64,000 bases of DNA, from positions 1,073,001 to 1,137,000 of the forward strand of contig NZ_CP067992.1 in NCBI RefSeq assembly GCF_016658865.1, read 5' to 3'. Shown here one piece after another: positions 44,831 through 53,789 of this stretch (positions are counted from its first letter, which is position 1; each line of letters starts with the position of its first letter). The notes below the pieces were generated by a model. The model was not told the origin of the DNA. It made no database searches and worked only from the letters and a program-made list of their open reading frames with translations. The stretch is from Streptococcus mitis. GTDB taxonomy: Bacteria; Bacillota; Bacilli; Lactobacillales; Streptococcaceae. A program made the position numbers and the translations under genes.

Positions 44831-45709
44831 TTATTCTTTAATAATAATATAAACTCCAGCAATGACGACAAGTGACGTAATAATTGTCAGCATATCTAAC
44901 GGTGCACCTAAGAAAATAACTGCAAACAAGACAGTCCATACTACATAGCTCACGTTAAGACCTGTAGCCTTGGCTGGTTGCAAGCGATTTATAGCAATAT
45001 AATAAGCCAAGTAGGAAATCATATCAAAGGCTGCAAAGACAATCATAAGACCTAGCAATTGCCCATTGGCCACTTCTGCAAATGACTGATGAGAGAAGAA
45101 CACAATCACAAGATAGGACAAGAATGAAGTTACTTGACGGATTAAGAGGGCTTCGATTTCACTCAGTTCACTTTCCATAGCAAAAGAGCTAAGAACACTC
45201 TCACTTCCCCATGCAATAGCACAAACCAAAGCACAGAGAATCCCAATGTAGAAGGAATTAACCTGTTCAACCTTATAGGTCTGAGCAATTATCCCTCCAA
45301 TAATCAAGACAATCCCAAACACAGTATTTTTCGAAATCTTGTGCTTCAAAAAGAAGAAAGCCAATAAAACTGAAATCGCAGGATAAATAGCCGATACTGA
45401 TGACGCTAAAGAACTTCCGATATACTTAACTGCATAAAGATTGGCCTGCATACCGATAGGACCAGCTAGCAAGGCTCCGATAATCACACTCACATTGCGA
45501 ATATTTAAGAAAATTGAAAGACGAACTTTTCCTTCTTTTACTAAGAGAAAAACTAGTAAGATAAAGATGCTCAAGAAATCGTGAGCAGCGGCCACCACAA
45601 AGGGCGACAAATCTGTAAAAATTGAAAAGATGTAAGCGCTGATTGTTAGACCTAAACCCCAGAAAACACCTGAGAGTAGGCCGAAGGAAACTCCATTTTT
45701 ATTTTTCAT
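44831..45709 (-). CDS. licB: Choline transporter LicB (DMT/EamA superfamily)
   Basis: A 292-residue ten-helix permease with two EamA repeats (about 10-140 and 155-290) that imports choline for the phosphocholine pathway. The start is the ATG ending at 45709, with GGAGG five bases upstream, overlapping the licA end by 11 bases. Assignment rests on family and operon position between the kinase and the cytidylyltransferase. Confidence 0.93.
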   Translation of the reverse strand: MKNKNGVSFGLLSGVFWGLGLTISAYIFSIFTDLSPFVVAAAHDFLSIFILLVFLLVKEGKVRLSIFLNIRNVSVIIGALLAGPIGMQANLYAVKYIGSSLASSVSAIYPAISVLLAFFFLKHKISKNTVFGIVLIIGGIIAQTYKVEQVNSFYIGILCALVCAIAWGSESVLSSFAMESELSEIEALLIRQVTSFLSYLVIVFFSHQSFAEVANGQLLGLMIVFAAFDMISYLAYYIAINRLQPAKATGLNVSYVVWTVLFAVIFLGAPLDMLTIITSLVVIAGVYIIIKE

Positions 45710-46568
45710 CTGAACCTCCATAATAGGACAAACCTTTAACAGCTCTTTGGTAACGATTTACACCATAGTCACCAAAATCTGCACCTTGCTCTTCTTTATA
45801 GACTGTCCATAGACTCCAAATAGTATCTTGTAAAATTTTATAAATAGCAATCTTTTCACGAGAGACAGGTGTTTGGTCACTCTCATAGCGAGACAAGAAG
45901 GCTTCTTCCTCTTGAAGAGTGAATTCAGACTCTAAAAAGAGAGCAGCCAAATCCCACATTGGATCGTTCATTGATGAATATTCCCAGTCAATCAGATAAA
46001 GACGTCCTTGAGGTGATTCGATAAAGTTTTCAGGCACCAAATCGATATGACAAGATTTTCTGTCAACACCTAAGTCAGCCAGTCTTTTCTCCAAGGAGAA
46101 GACTTCTTCTCGAACAGCTTCATAGTTGGCATAAGGGATTTTCTCTTCAATCAAGGATTCGTATTTTTTGATTTCTTCAAACGGAGCAAATTCTCCTCTT
46201 AATTCCTTGCCAGAAGCATGAATAGTTTGTAATATTGGAGCAATTTTATCAAATTTGGTCTTGATCGACGTTGAATCCAGCGTAATCGCAGATTCGATAT
46301 ACTCATTAACTTTGATACCAGCTTCAATATCAAAAAGATAATTTTTTACATCTAAGTCTAAATCCTTTAGTAGTTCAAGATTATACTTTTCATCTTGACG
46401 ATTGATCAGCTTTTCTGTCCCTTTACCAAAAAACTTAACAATGTATTGCTTATTTGTTGTTTTGGCCAAATAGTTTTGATTGGTCATTCCCCCCAGTTGT
46501 TCAACACTGAGGACTTCCTCTTCTTGACTAAGTAAGGAAGAAATTTTTTCTTTAATGATTTTCTCCAC
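45699..46568 (-). CDS. licA: Choline kinase
   Basis: A 289-residue aminoglycoside-phosphotransferase-fold kinase that phosphorylates choline. The catalytic loop SCHIDLVPENFI (about 170-181) and the Mg-binding YLIDWEYSSMNDPMWDLA (about 193-210) are intact. The start is GTG (ending 46568) with GGAGG six bases upstream. It precedes licB with an 11-base overlap and follows tarJ after 16 bases. Confidence 0.94.
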   Translation of the reverse strand: MEKIIKEKISSLLSQEEEVLSVEQLGGMTNQNYLAKTTNKQYIVKFFGKGTEKLINRQDEKYNLELLKDLDLDVKNYLFDIEAGIKVNEYIESAITLDSTSIKTKFDKIAPILQTIHASGKELRGEFAPFEEIKKYESLIEEKIPYANYEAVREEVFSLEKRLADLGVDRKSCHIDLVPENFIESPQGRLYLIDWEYSSMNDPMWDLAALFLESEFTLQEEEAFLSRYESDQTPVSREKIAIYKILQDTIWSLWTVYKEEQGADFGDYGVNRYQRAVKGLSYYGGSDEK

Positions 46569-46584
46569 AATTAACCTCCAGCAC

Positions 46585-47607
46585 TTATACTTCCCACTTA
46601 AACACGGTTTTAAAGGCTGTATTTAAATCGGTAGCAAAGACACGGTGAATATCTTTAATTTCTCTTACAGGTTCTTCTAGATAAAGGATATTTTTAAGAC
46701 GATTAGCGAATTTCTTGACTTCCATCATTTGAATCGCATTTTCAAAATCAATGCGACCAGAACGAGAGGAACCAACCAAGAGCAAACCTTTTTCTAAGGC
46801 ATCGCGTGTATTGAGATTGACTTTATACTCACTAACTCCCATCATGAGAATCGTTCCCTGAGGACGAATGTAGCGAATCAAGTCATTAATAGCTGGTCCA
46901 GTACCATCACCACCACAACACTCAAAAGCATGGTCAAAGGCCAAATCTTCAGGAATATTATCAGTAATATAGCATTCCTTGGCAAAAGAGAAGAGTTCCA
47001 ACTTTTCCCAATGACGACCAATAACCACAATCTCTGCTTCTGGTAGAGTATAGTTGATAATATTGGCAACCACAAAAGCTAAACTTCCATCTCCGATGAC
47101 GGCGATTCGGTCCCGCTTGCTATGAGCAAGTGTCAATAAGCGATTCATAGCATGCATACCGACACTGACAAACTCTGTAATGGCTGCAACCGTATCTTCG
47201 ATAGCATCATAAGGCACCACACGATCTTTAGGGAGAGAAACAAATTCTCTCATAAAGCCATCAAAGCCACTAGACAAGAAATGGGTCCCTATCATGTAGT
47301 TTTCATAGAATTCTTCATCACTCTGCATAGGAGGCTGATTGGGAATCATGACAACTTTTTGACCAACCTCGTAGGTTCCTGTCGGGTCAGAAATAACGGT
47401 TCCACATGACTCGTGAATCATTGCCATTGGAAGTTTTTTATTCAAAATCTTCGGGTCACGTTTTCCTTGGTAGTAACGCTGATCCGCATGACAGACCGCC
47501 ATATAATTAGGGCGGATGAGGATATGATTCTCTTGGTCAATAGCCTCTTCCTGATATTTGACATTGATAAACTTAGGCTTTGTTAGTTGGTAAATTTGAT
47601 TAATCAT
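46585..47607 (-). CDS. tarJ: Ribitol-5-phosphate dehydrogenase (TarJ type)
   Basis: A 340-residue zinc-type alcohol-dehydrogenase relative that reduces ribulose 5-phosphate to ribitol 5-phosphate for teichoic-acid repeat units. The zinc ligands appear in CHADQRYYQG and MIHESCGTV, and the nucleotide fold in VIGDGSLAFVVANI. The start is taken as the ATG ending at 47607 (MINQIYQL), four bases after the tarI stop. It works with TarI next to it. Confidence 0.93.
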   Translation of the reverse strand: MINQIYQLTKPKFINVKYQEEAIDQENHILIRPNYMAVCHADQRYYQGKRDPKILNKKLPMAMIHESCGTVISDPTGTYEVGQKVVMIPNQPPMQSDEEFYENYMIGTHFLSSGFDGFMREFVSLPKDRVVPYDAIEDTVAAITEFVSVGMHAMNRLLTLAHSKRDRIAVIGDGSLAFVVANIINYTLPEAEIVVIGRHWEKLELFSFAKECYITDNIPEDLAFDHAFECCGGDGTGPAINDLIRYIRPQGTILMMGVSEYKVNLNTRDALEKGLLLVGSSRSGRIDFENAIQMMEVKKFANRLKNILYLEEPVREIKDIHRVFATDLNTAFKTVFKWEV

Positions 47608-47611
47608 TTTA

Positions 47612-48319
47612 TTACTCTTCCTCAATCATGCTTTTTGCAATCTTCAAATCTGTTACTGTAGTAATTTTCAGATTTGAATATTCACCCTTAGCCAAGGCTA
47701 CATCTTTTCCTTTGATTACAAAGATTTTACATGCATCTGTTAAGATTTCTTTCTCTTCGGCAGAGAGAGAACCGTAAAGATCCATGAAGTCCTTGCAACG
47801 GAATGTTTGAGGTGTTTGTCCTTGATAGAGGTGAGCACGATTTGGAATATCTGTAATAAATTGACCGTTAGTACTTTCAACGATAGTATCAACCGCTTCT
47901 ACCACTGTGTCCACTGCGTCATGATTTTGAGCAAGTTGGATATTGTCCTGAATCATGCGAAGCGTAATAAATGGACGAACAGAATCGTGGGTAACAACGA
48001 TGTCCTCTGGAGTAAGCGGACGATAAGCATCAATGGCTTCAATGATTTTCTCAATACTCGTATTACGGTCAGCACCACCTTTTGTAATGATGATACGATC
48101 CTTATGAAGAGGTAGATATTTATCTACAAGATCCTCTGCATGGGAAACCCAGTCTCCATGAACCCCAACCACAATTTTTTCAATACTTGGTTCCAAGACA
48201 AATTTTTCAATTGTATGAATCAAAATAGGTCTATCACCTAGCTCTAAAAATTGTTTTGGCAAATTACTGATTCCCATACGTGTGCCAGTTCCACCGGCAA
48301 GAATTCCTGCATAAATCAT
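47612..48319 (-). CDS. tarI: Ribitol-5-phosphate cytidylyltransferase
   Basis: A 235-residue IspD-like nucleotidyltransferase that makes CDP-ribitol. Motifs are LAGGTGTRMGISNLPKQFL (about 8-26), VTHDSVRPFIT and the C-terminal NLKITTVTDL. It is the first gene of the five-gene operon that joins ribitol and choline activation. Two promoters are visible upstream, one carrying a CiaR box. Confidence 0.94.
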   Translation of the reverse strand: MIYAGILAGGTGTRMGISNLPKQFLELGDRPILIHTIEKFVLEPSIEKIVVGVHGDWVSHAEDLVDKYLPLHKDRIIITKGGADRNTSIEKIIEAIDAYRPLTPEDIVVTHDSVRPFITLRMIQDNIQLAQNHDAVDTVVEAVDTIVESTNGQFITDIPNRAHLYQGQTPQTFRCKDFMDLYGSLSAEEKEILTDACKIFVIKGKDVALAKGEYSNLKITTVTDLKIAKSMIEEE

Positions 48320-48360
48320 CTATTTTCTCCTTTGTCTTACTAAAAAAACTTATTCTCTCT

Positions 48361-48369
48361 ATTATACCA
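48361..48369 (-). promoter_or_regulatory. Proximal promoter of the tarI-lic operon (extended -10)
   Basis: Minus strand TGGTATAAT, 42 bases before the tarI ATG. No -35 is obvious. It would be the constitutive promoter. Confidence 0.65.
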
Positions 48370-48379
48370 CAATCTAGTC

Positions 48380-48525
48380 CTATCATAAAAGAAATACTAG
48401 TCATCCCGTTCTAGAATAGGAGGATTAAGCAGTTCCATTATTCAAAGAAACTAGTCCATTTCTAGTAGTGACTAGGAATTCAATAGTCATTACTAATAAA
48501 TGGCTGTGAAATTTTAGAGTTCTTC
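48380..48525 (-). other. Long leader/intergenic segment with CTAGT-containing repeats and a hairpin
   Basis: No gene is seen. The segment holds at least five ACTAG/CTAGT words. A long imperfect hairpin at about 48455-48503 pairs CCATTT..TAGT.ATGACTA with TAGTCACTACTAG.AAATGG, and a CCTCCT stretch that is complementary to ribosome sites is also present. It lies between the CiaR promoter and the proximal promoter, so it would be transcribed as leader or as a short RNA. Confidence 0.5.
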
Positions 48526-48558
48526 AGAATAATATAGTTTTCTTAAAGAAAGCTTAAA
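48526..48558 (-). promoter_or_regulatory. CiaR-dependent promoter upstream of tarI
   Basis: Minus strand TTTAAG-CTTTC-TTTAAG (48542-48558) is a perfect NTTAAG-N5-WTTAAG CiaR repeat. Exactly ten bases later comes a -10 TATTCT (48526-48531), the spacing known for CiaR-activated promoters. The lic1 operon is a CiaRH target in pneumococcus, so the match in site, spacing and target gene is convincing. Confidence 0.87.
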
Positions 48559-48578
48559 TTTATATTTTCTTAATACAA

Positions 48579-48628
48579 GAAAAAGCTAGGAAATGATAAA
48601 TGTCCAATAGAGACACACTTCCTAACTT
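48579..48628 (-). terminator. Terminator after tatA
   Basis: Minus-strand GTTAGGAAGTG / CATTTCCTAGC stem with an inner TGTC/GACA helix, followed by TTTTTC. It closes the efe-tat operon. Confidence 0.7.
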
Positions 48629-48654
48629 CTTATTTTTAGTAAAACTCACCAGTC

Positions 48655-48825
48655 TTAATCTTTCTTATCTTGATTTTCAGTTCCTTTAACTGCTTTTTTA
48701 AATTCAGACAGCATTTTACCGATTGACTCTCCTAGTTCAGGCAATCGCTTTGGTCCGAAGATCAAGAGAGCTCCTAAAACAATAATAATCAATCCTGGTG
48801 CTCCGATATCACGTAAGATTCCCAT
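48655..48825 (-). CDS. tatA: Sec-independent translocase subunit TatA
   Basis: A 56-residue protein: one hydrophobic helix (about residues 9-23, GAPGLIIIVLGALLIFG), the conserved FGPKRLPELG hinge, an amphipathic helix and a Lys/Asp-rich tail. It forms the Tat pore with TatC. The start overlaps the tatC end by 17 bases and has GGAGAG upstream. It is the last gene of the operon. Confidence 0.93.
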   Translation of the reverse strand: MGILRDIGAPGLIIIVLGALLIFGPKRLPELGESIGKMLSEFKKAVKGTENQDKKD

Positions 48826-49540
48826 TTCTCTCTCCTTTCTGCTTGCGTTTCATAATGTGTTTGCTGATAGCAATACTCAATTCATAGAGTAATATCAAGG
48901 GGGCAGTCATTGCCAAATCGCTGACAAAGTCAGCTGGTGTCAAGATGACTGCGAGTACCAATAAAATAAAATAAGCATATCGGCGATAAGTAATCAATAA
49001 TTCTGGTCCAATGAGTCCAATTGACGTTAAAAAGGCAATGATAACTGGCAATTCAAAAATCAGAGCCAAAGGCAAGGTCGTTTGAAAAACAAAGGACAGA
49101 TAATTTTGAGCGGTTAACTGCGTTTCAAATAGACCTTCTCCTAGCCCTAATAAAACCTGAAGTAAGACTGGTGTTACAAAGTAAAAACCAAAAGCCAGTC
49201 CAACTAGAAAACAAAGGAAACTAGCTGGAATATAGGCAAAAATCGCTCTAGCTTCTTCCTTCTTTAGACCTGGCTTGATGAAAGACCAAATATGATACAC
49301 CGTATAAGGCAAGGTGATGGTAAAGGCCATCAGACTAGCCAAACGTATGTATATCCATAAAATATCATTAGGGCCTAAAACAATCAACTTTTGCTGAAAA
49401 GCTTGGGTCACATACTGGTAAATCTGGTCTGCAAAAAGCAAGGAGACACAGAATACCAAAAAGAAGCAAATGACCACTGCCAATAATCTCTTTCTAAATT
49501 CTACCAAATGTTCAACGATTGTCAATTCTTTTCTATCCAT
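48809..49540 (-). CDS. tatC: Sec-independent translocase subunit TatC
   Basis: A 243-residue six-helix membrane protein that recognises twin-arginine signal peptides. The N-terminal VEHLVEFRKRLL motif and the conserved FIKPGLKKEEARA loop are intact, with Pro/Glu residues in the periplasmic loops. It starts immediately after the efeU stop without a gap. Only a TatA-TatC minimal system is present here, as usual in Gram-positives. Confidence 0.95.
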   Translation of the reverse strand: MDRKELTIVEHLVEFRKRLLAVVICFFLVFCVSLLFADQIYQYVTQAFQQKLIVLGPNDILWIYIRLASLMAFTITLPYTVYHIWSFIKPGLKKEEARAIFAYIPASFLCFLVGLAFGFYFVTPVLLQVLLGLGEGLFETQLTAQNYLSFVFQTTLPLALIFELPVIIAFLTSIGLIGPELLITYRRYAYFILLVLAVILTPADFVSDLAMTAPLILLYELSIAISKHIMKRKQKGERNGNLT

Positions 49541-51229
49541 CTATTTTTCACCCTGCCTGAAAGTGACAATCAAGACAATAACAACAAAGACTAGCTGGCT
49601 AACCAAACCTTCCCAACTTGGATAAATTCCAAGTAAGTCGATTGTTGGAAATCCTGTCAGCAAGTGATTTGGTACCATATTAGTCAACTGAAGAGCGTGG
49701 ACACTAACCCCTAGAATCTTGAATGCCAAAGCATAAATCATCCAAGTCAAGATAAAGAAGACCTTATGAGGCAGGAAGAATTGACTGGCCTTGTTCATCA
49801 CAATAGCAATAATTACCAGAACCAGCAAGGCAAGTGAAATTCCCAAGACAAATTCAAAACTGGAAATTCTTGGTAAAATCCCAACATAAAAAAGAATGGT
49901 TTCTGCTCCCTCACGGAAAACAGCTAGAAAACTGAGGGCAAACATGGAAATGAAAGAACCTGTTTTAGTCACTGTTTCCATTTGCGACTCCATAAAGGCA
50001 TTCCATTTTTTGACAGAAGATTTGCTGTGGAGCCAGATTCCAATCAAAATCATCATAGCAACTGCAAAAATCCCAACTGCTCCTTCGATGATTTCACGAT
50101 TGGAGCCTGATGTTACTGCTGGAAAGGCAATTTGCAGAATAAAAGCAATAAGAAGACTGGCCATGATTCCAGTGATAGCACCACCATAAACCCACTTGAG
50201 GCCTTTTCGCAACTTGGCTGCTTTCAAGGTTGTCACCAAGGCCATAACGATTAAGAGAGCTTCTACTCCTTCTCTCAAGAGGATCAGCATAGCATCAAAG
50301 GCATTGTAACGTGCGCTAGTATCAATTTGTGATAGATCTGCAATTAGTTTTTCTAATTTTTCTTGGTATTCCTTCTCACTTCCTTTGACCATAATCACAG
50401 GGCTTTCACTCTCCACTCTAGTATAGAGGGATGGATTGGTCGTGCTGACAGAACCTTCAATAGTTGGCCAGATAGTAATAAATTCCTTCATACTAGCTGC
50501 TCCTGATGGTAAATCACCAGCTTGGAATTGTTCCAAAGCCTTCTTCAAAAGGGCAGTGCCGTCTTTAAGACTCAAATCAGAAGATGCTTCTGCGACTTCT
50601 TTTCCACTCACAAAATCATCAATAGCCTTTTTCAAGTCCTCAAAGGAAGTTTGAATCGAGTTAAAATCTGTAGGCTCGGTTTCCATGCTACTACGTAGAA
50701 AGGAAATAGCTGTTTCAACACGTCCATAATAGGCCGTACTGTTGTCACGAACCACACTTTCATTGATGGTCCAAGTAGAATTCATTTTCTTAAAGGCCTC
50801 TCGAACCTTTTCCAAATCTTTGGAGGCAATGGCTTGTTCCAAGGCTTCAAAACGAGGACTTAGACGGTTAACCAATTTTTCCTTTTCCGCATCTAAGTCA
50901 ACAGGATTTTGTTCTTTTTCAAAAGCCAATAAGGCTGAAGAAAGTTGGGTGAGTTTGTCTTCAGTAATCTCACCTGAATGGGCTAACTTTTCCTTAACGA
51001 CTTTACCAGCATCAGAATTGCTATCTTCCACTCTTTCAAAATCTGATGACATCTCTGTAACGAGTTTCTGGGCCTCAGACTTATTACCATTTTTGACTGC
51101 TTTGGACGCATCTGTGATTTTCACAAAGTAAGAACTCAAACTCTCTTGGGCACCTACTGGGGAAAAGATTAAAAATAACAGAGCAAAAACCAAGAACCAG
51201 CTTTTAGCCTTCCAATAATTTCTGACCAA
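49541..51229 (-). CDS. efeU: FTR1-family iron permease EfeU
   Basis: A 562-residue iron permease. A signal peptide (about 1-27) leads an external helical domain of about 280 residues. Seven membrane helices follow, bearing the two ferroxidase-permease motifs REGVEALL (about 318-325) and REGAETIL (about 441-448). The long external domain is typical of Firmicute FTR1 proteins. The start is TTG ending at 51229, preceded by AAAGGAGG at five bases, and overlaps efeB by 26 bases. It imports iron oxidised or released by EfeB and EfeM. Confidence 0.94.
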   Translation of the reverse strand: MVRNYWKAKSWFLVFALLFLIFSPVGAQESLSSYFVKITDASKAVKNGNKSEAQKLVTEMSSDFERVEDSNSDAGKVVKEKLAHSGEITEDKLTQLSSALLAFEKEQNPVDLDAEKEKLVNRLSPRFEALEQAIASKDLEKVREAFKKMNSTWTINESVVRDNSTAYYGRVETAISFLRSSMETEPTDFNSIQTSFEDLKKAIDDFVSGKEVAEASSDLSLKDGTALLKKALEQFQAGDLPSGAASMKEFITIWPTIEGSVSTTNPSLYTRVESESPVIMVKGSEKEYQEKLEKLIADLSQIDTSARYNAFDAMLILLREGVEALLIVMALVTTLKAAKLRKGLKWVYGGAITGIMASLLIAFILQIAFPAVTSGSNREIIEGAVGIFAVAMMILIGIWLHSKSSVKKWNAFMESQMETVTKTGSFISMFALSFLAVFREGAETILFYVGILPRISSFEFVLGISLALLVLVIIAIVMNKASQFFLPHKVFFILTWMIYALAFKILGVSVHALQLTNMVPNHLLTGFPTIDLLGIYPSWEGLVSQLVFVVIVLIVTFRQGEK

Positions 51230-52418
51230 TGTAGCCTCCTTTCTTCACACCACCAAAGCAAGCAAAGAGTCCACTACCGATGTGAGTGATGTATTCATTC
51301 ATCTTATCTGTAGCACCTAGATTGGTTTGAACCTTGACAAAGTTATCTGGATCCTTCTGGAAAGAAATGAAGAGCAAGCCCGTATCAAACTGACCAGTCT
51401 TTTCATCAATCCCATCTGAGTAAGAATAAGAACGACGCAAAAGGGGCTTGTCCACTTCCTTGGCTAAACGAACATGCGAATCATCTGGCAAAAGACTCAA
51501 ATCCACTTCATCAAACTCGTTCTTCTTACCAAAGGGGGCACCACTTTCCTTGTAACGACCAAAAGTATTTTCTTGTTCTTCAAGACTAGTGCGGTCCCAG
51601 GTCTCTAAAAACATCTGAATCCGACGCACTGCCATATAAGAACCATTTTCCATCCAGTCCTTACTATCAGCCCAGATAACGCGGTCAAAGTCTTGCTCCT
51701 TGGTTGGATTTGCTGTTCCATCTTTAAAACCAAAGAGATTACGCGGTGTTTCCATCCGGTCACCAATAGCTGCAAAACCAGACTGACTCCAACGAAGGGT
51801 CACTGCATTTCTCCCCTTACGGATGAGATTGCGAATGGCATGAAAGGCAACCTGCTCATCATCTGCACAGGCCTGGATGACAATATCCCCGCCAGTATAT
51901 TTTTCACGTAATTGCTCCTTAGGAAAAGGCGGTAAATCTCTGAACAATTGAGGACGCTTGTTTTCCAAGTTCATCTTTTTCAAGAAACTTGCAGACACAC
52001 CAAAAGTCAGGGTCAAACGATGCGGATTGAGCCCGACTGTCTCACCAGTATCACTCGGAGGTAAGAGAGCATTCTGGCCATCTTTTTTGACCAATTCTCC
52101 CTCTACTAATTTGGCACTATAATCTGTCCAATCCTTAAACAACTGGATAATCTTATCCTTATCTGTCGTATGCAAATCCAAGACAACAAAATAGATATTC
52201 TTTTGCATGGGCGTACTAATGCCTGCTTGATGCTTGCCGTAAAAAGCAATTTTTTCATTTCCGTACGAGATTTTTTCCTGATTCCCAAGCTTAGGTGCGA
52301 AAAAAGCAGAAGCACCAGAGAGTCCTAGCGCTAAACCAGCCCCTCCAATCCCTGCTTTTTTTAGAAATTCTCGACGGTCCATTTTCTTCTCAAAAAACTT
52401 TTCGTCTTTTTCAGTCAT
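51204..52418 (-). CDS. efeB: Dye-decolorising heme peroxidase EfeB, Tat substrate
   Basis: A 404-residue deferrochelatase/peroxidase that strips or oxidises iron at the cell surface. The twin-arginine signal DRREFLKKAG sits at residues 14-23, followed by a hydrophobic stretch and an Ala-rich cleavage region. The mature part has the DyP blocks GFKDGTANP with the conserved GxxDG Asp, and a proximal heme His toward the C-terminal half. It is the Tat cargo for which the adjacent tatAC presumably exist. Five bases separate it from efeM. Confidence 0.95.
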   Translation of the reverse strand: MTEKDEKFFEKKMDRREFLKKAGIGGAGLALGLSGASAFFAPKLGNQEKISYGNEKIAFYGKHQAGISTPMQKNIYFVVLDLHTTDKDKIIQLFKDWTDYSAKLVEGELVKKDGQNALLPPSDTGETVGLNPHRLTLTFGVSASFLKKMNLENKRPQLFRDLPPFPKEQLREKYTGGDIVIQACADDEQVAFHAIRNLIRKGRNAVTLRWSQSGFAAIGDRMETPRNLFGFKDGTANPTKEQDFDRVIWADSKDWMENGSYMAVRRIQMFLETWDRTSLEEQENTFGRYKESGAPFGKKNEFDEVDLSLLPDDSHVRLAKEVDKPLLRRSYSYSDGIDEKTGQFDTGLLFISFQKDPDNFVKVQTNLGATDKMNEYITHIGSGLFACFGGVKKGGYIGQKLLEG

Positions 52419-52423
52419 GACTC

Positions 52424-53296
52424 TTATTCTCCACTAAGAAATTTACCCATTTGTGATAGAGGCTCACCAAGTTTTGTCACAGCTTCTGACAATTCTTTGG
52501 TATCTTCTTTTGTCAAATCTGTGTAGAGCTTGTAATGTTCCTTGTCAGTCATGTGTTTATCCAGCAAACTATTAACAGATTTGAAATCAACTTCTAATTC
52601 TTTAACTAAATCAGCATCTGATTTTTCTAGTAATGGTTTAAAGAGTTGGAAAATCTTCTCAGCTCCTTCGATATTGGCACGGAAGTCATACAAGTCTGTA
52701 TGAGAATAAATTTCCTCTTCACCTGTAATCTTACTTGTCGCTACTTCATTAAGCAAGTCAACTGCTCCAGTCAACATAACCTTGTAATCCACATCTACAG
52801 TTGCAATCTTGGCTTTCAATTCCTTGATATCATTGACTAATTGATCGCCATAGCTTTCAGTTCCTTTAGTTGTATTGTCTTCCCAAAGGATACGCTCGAT
52901 ACGGTGGAAACCTGACCAACCTTCTTCTGTCTTGTTTTCGTCCATGTAGTCTGCCAAACGGAAGTCAATCTTGACATCTGACTCACCAAAACTCTCGGCA
53001 ATCGGTTCTGAACGCTCATAAGACATACGAATCAGTGGATAAACCTTCTTGGCTTCTTCTAACTTACCTTCTTTCAACAGTTTGACAAAGCCTTCCGTAT
53101 CTGTCAAGAGTTTATCAATTTGCTCTTGCACAAAAATCTTATAGTCAGCAGTGGCCTTATCAAGCATTTTTTGCTTGTCTTCAGAAAGGGCTGTCACCTT
53201 AGACGAATCACTTGTGTTGCTTGGCTTAGATTGGTTGTTAGCACAAGCTGTCAATAGCAAGGCTGAAGATAAAAGGACAAAACCTAGTTTTTTCAT
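52424..53296 (-). CDS. efeM: EfeM/EfeO-type imelysin lipoprotein
   Basis: A 290-residue surface lipoprotein of the M75 imelysin family that captures iron for EfeU. The lipobox LLTAC ends at Cys18, followed by an Asn/Ser-rich linker. The metal motif WSGFHRIERILW (HxxE) is near 130. There is no N-terminal cupredoxin domain, so it is EfeM rather than full EfeO. It is the first gene of the operon and lies directly behind a promoter with a palindromic operator. Confidence 0.92.
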   Translation of the reverse strand: MKKLGFVLLSSALLLTACANNQSKPSNTSDSSKVTALSEDKQKMLDKATADYKIFVQEQIDKLLTDTEGFVKLLKEGKLEEAKKVYPLIRMSYERSEPIAESFGESDVKIDFRLADYMDENKTEEGWSGFHRIERILWEDNTTKGTESYGDQLVNDIKELKAKIATVDVDYKVMLTGAVDLLNEVATSKITGEEEIYSHTDLYDFRANIEGAEKIFQLFKPLLEKSDADLVKELEVDFKSVNSLLDKHMTDKEHYKLYTDLTKEDTKELSEAVTKLGEPLSQMGKFLSGE

Positions 53297-53312
53297 TGTT
53301 TACTCCTATTGG

Positions 53313-53327
53313 TTCAGGAAACCTGAA
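53313..53327. promoter_or_regulatory. Palindromic operator in the efe leader
   Basis: TTCAGG-AAA-CCTGAA is a perfect 6-bp dyad between the -10 and the efeM start codon, in the position of a repressor site. It does not look like Fur or the MntR/MtsR consensus. An iron-dependent repressor is the natural guess. Confidence 0.6.
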
Positions 53328-53342
53328 TTAATTTTACGTTTC

Positions 53343-53371
53343 ATTATACCATGTTTTCACTCATTTTTCAA
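53343..53371 (-). promoter_or_regulatory. efe-tat operon promoter
   Basis: Minus strand TTGAAA (53366-53371), a 17-base spacer and TATAAT (53343-53348) with a TGG extension. Confidence 0.85.
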
Positions 53372-53481
53372 TGAATTGTCAGAAAATTTAATGTTTTAAA
53401 TTTATACTAATAATAGACTTTTAACTTCAAAATTGATAAAATAAAAAAGAAAATAATTGGAAAAGGAAACTATATATCACC

Positions 53482-53781
53482 ATGATGAACATGCAAAATA
53501 TGATGCGTCAAGCACAAAAACTTCAAAAACAAATGGAACAAAGCCAAGCAGAACTTGCGGCTATGCAATTTGTCGGCAAATCTGCTCAAGACCTTGTCCA
53601 AGCGACCTTAACTGGAGATAAGAAAGTTGTCAGCATTGACTTCAATCCAGCTGTCGTTGACCCAGAAGACCTTGAAACTCTTTCTGATATGACCGTTCAA
53701 GCAATCAACTCTGCTCTTGAACAAATCGATGAAACTACCAAGAAAAAACTGGGTGCTTTCGCTGGGAAATTGCCATTCTGA
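53482..53781 (+). CDS. YbaB/EbfC family nucleoid-associated protein
   Basis: A 99-residue DNA-binding protein that forms dimers. It starts [18 protein letters not shown] (a helix rich in Met and Gln), followed by [27 protein letters not shown] and a C-terminal helix. It is divergent from efeM and the only plus-strand gene in this part. A GGAAA site precedes the start. Confidence 0.92.
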
Positions 53782-53789
53782 GCATAAGA

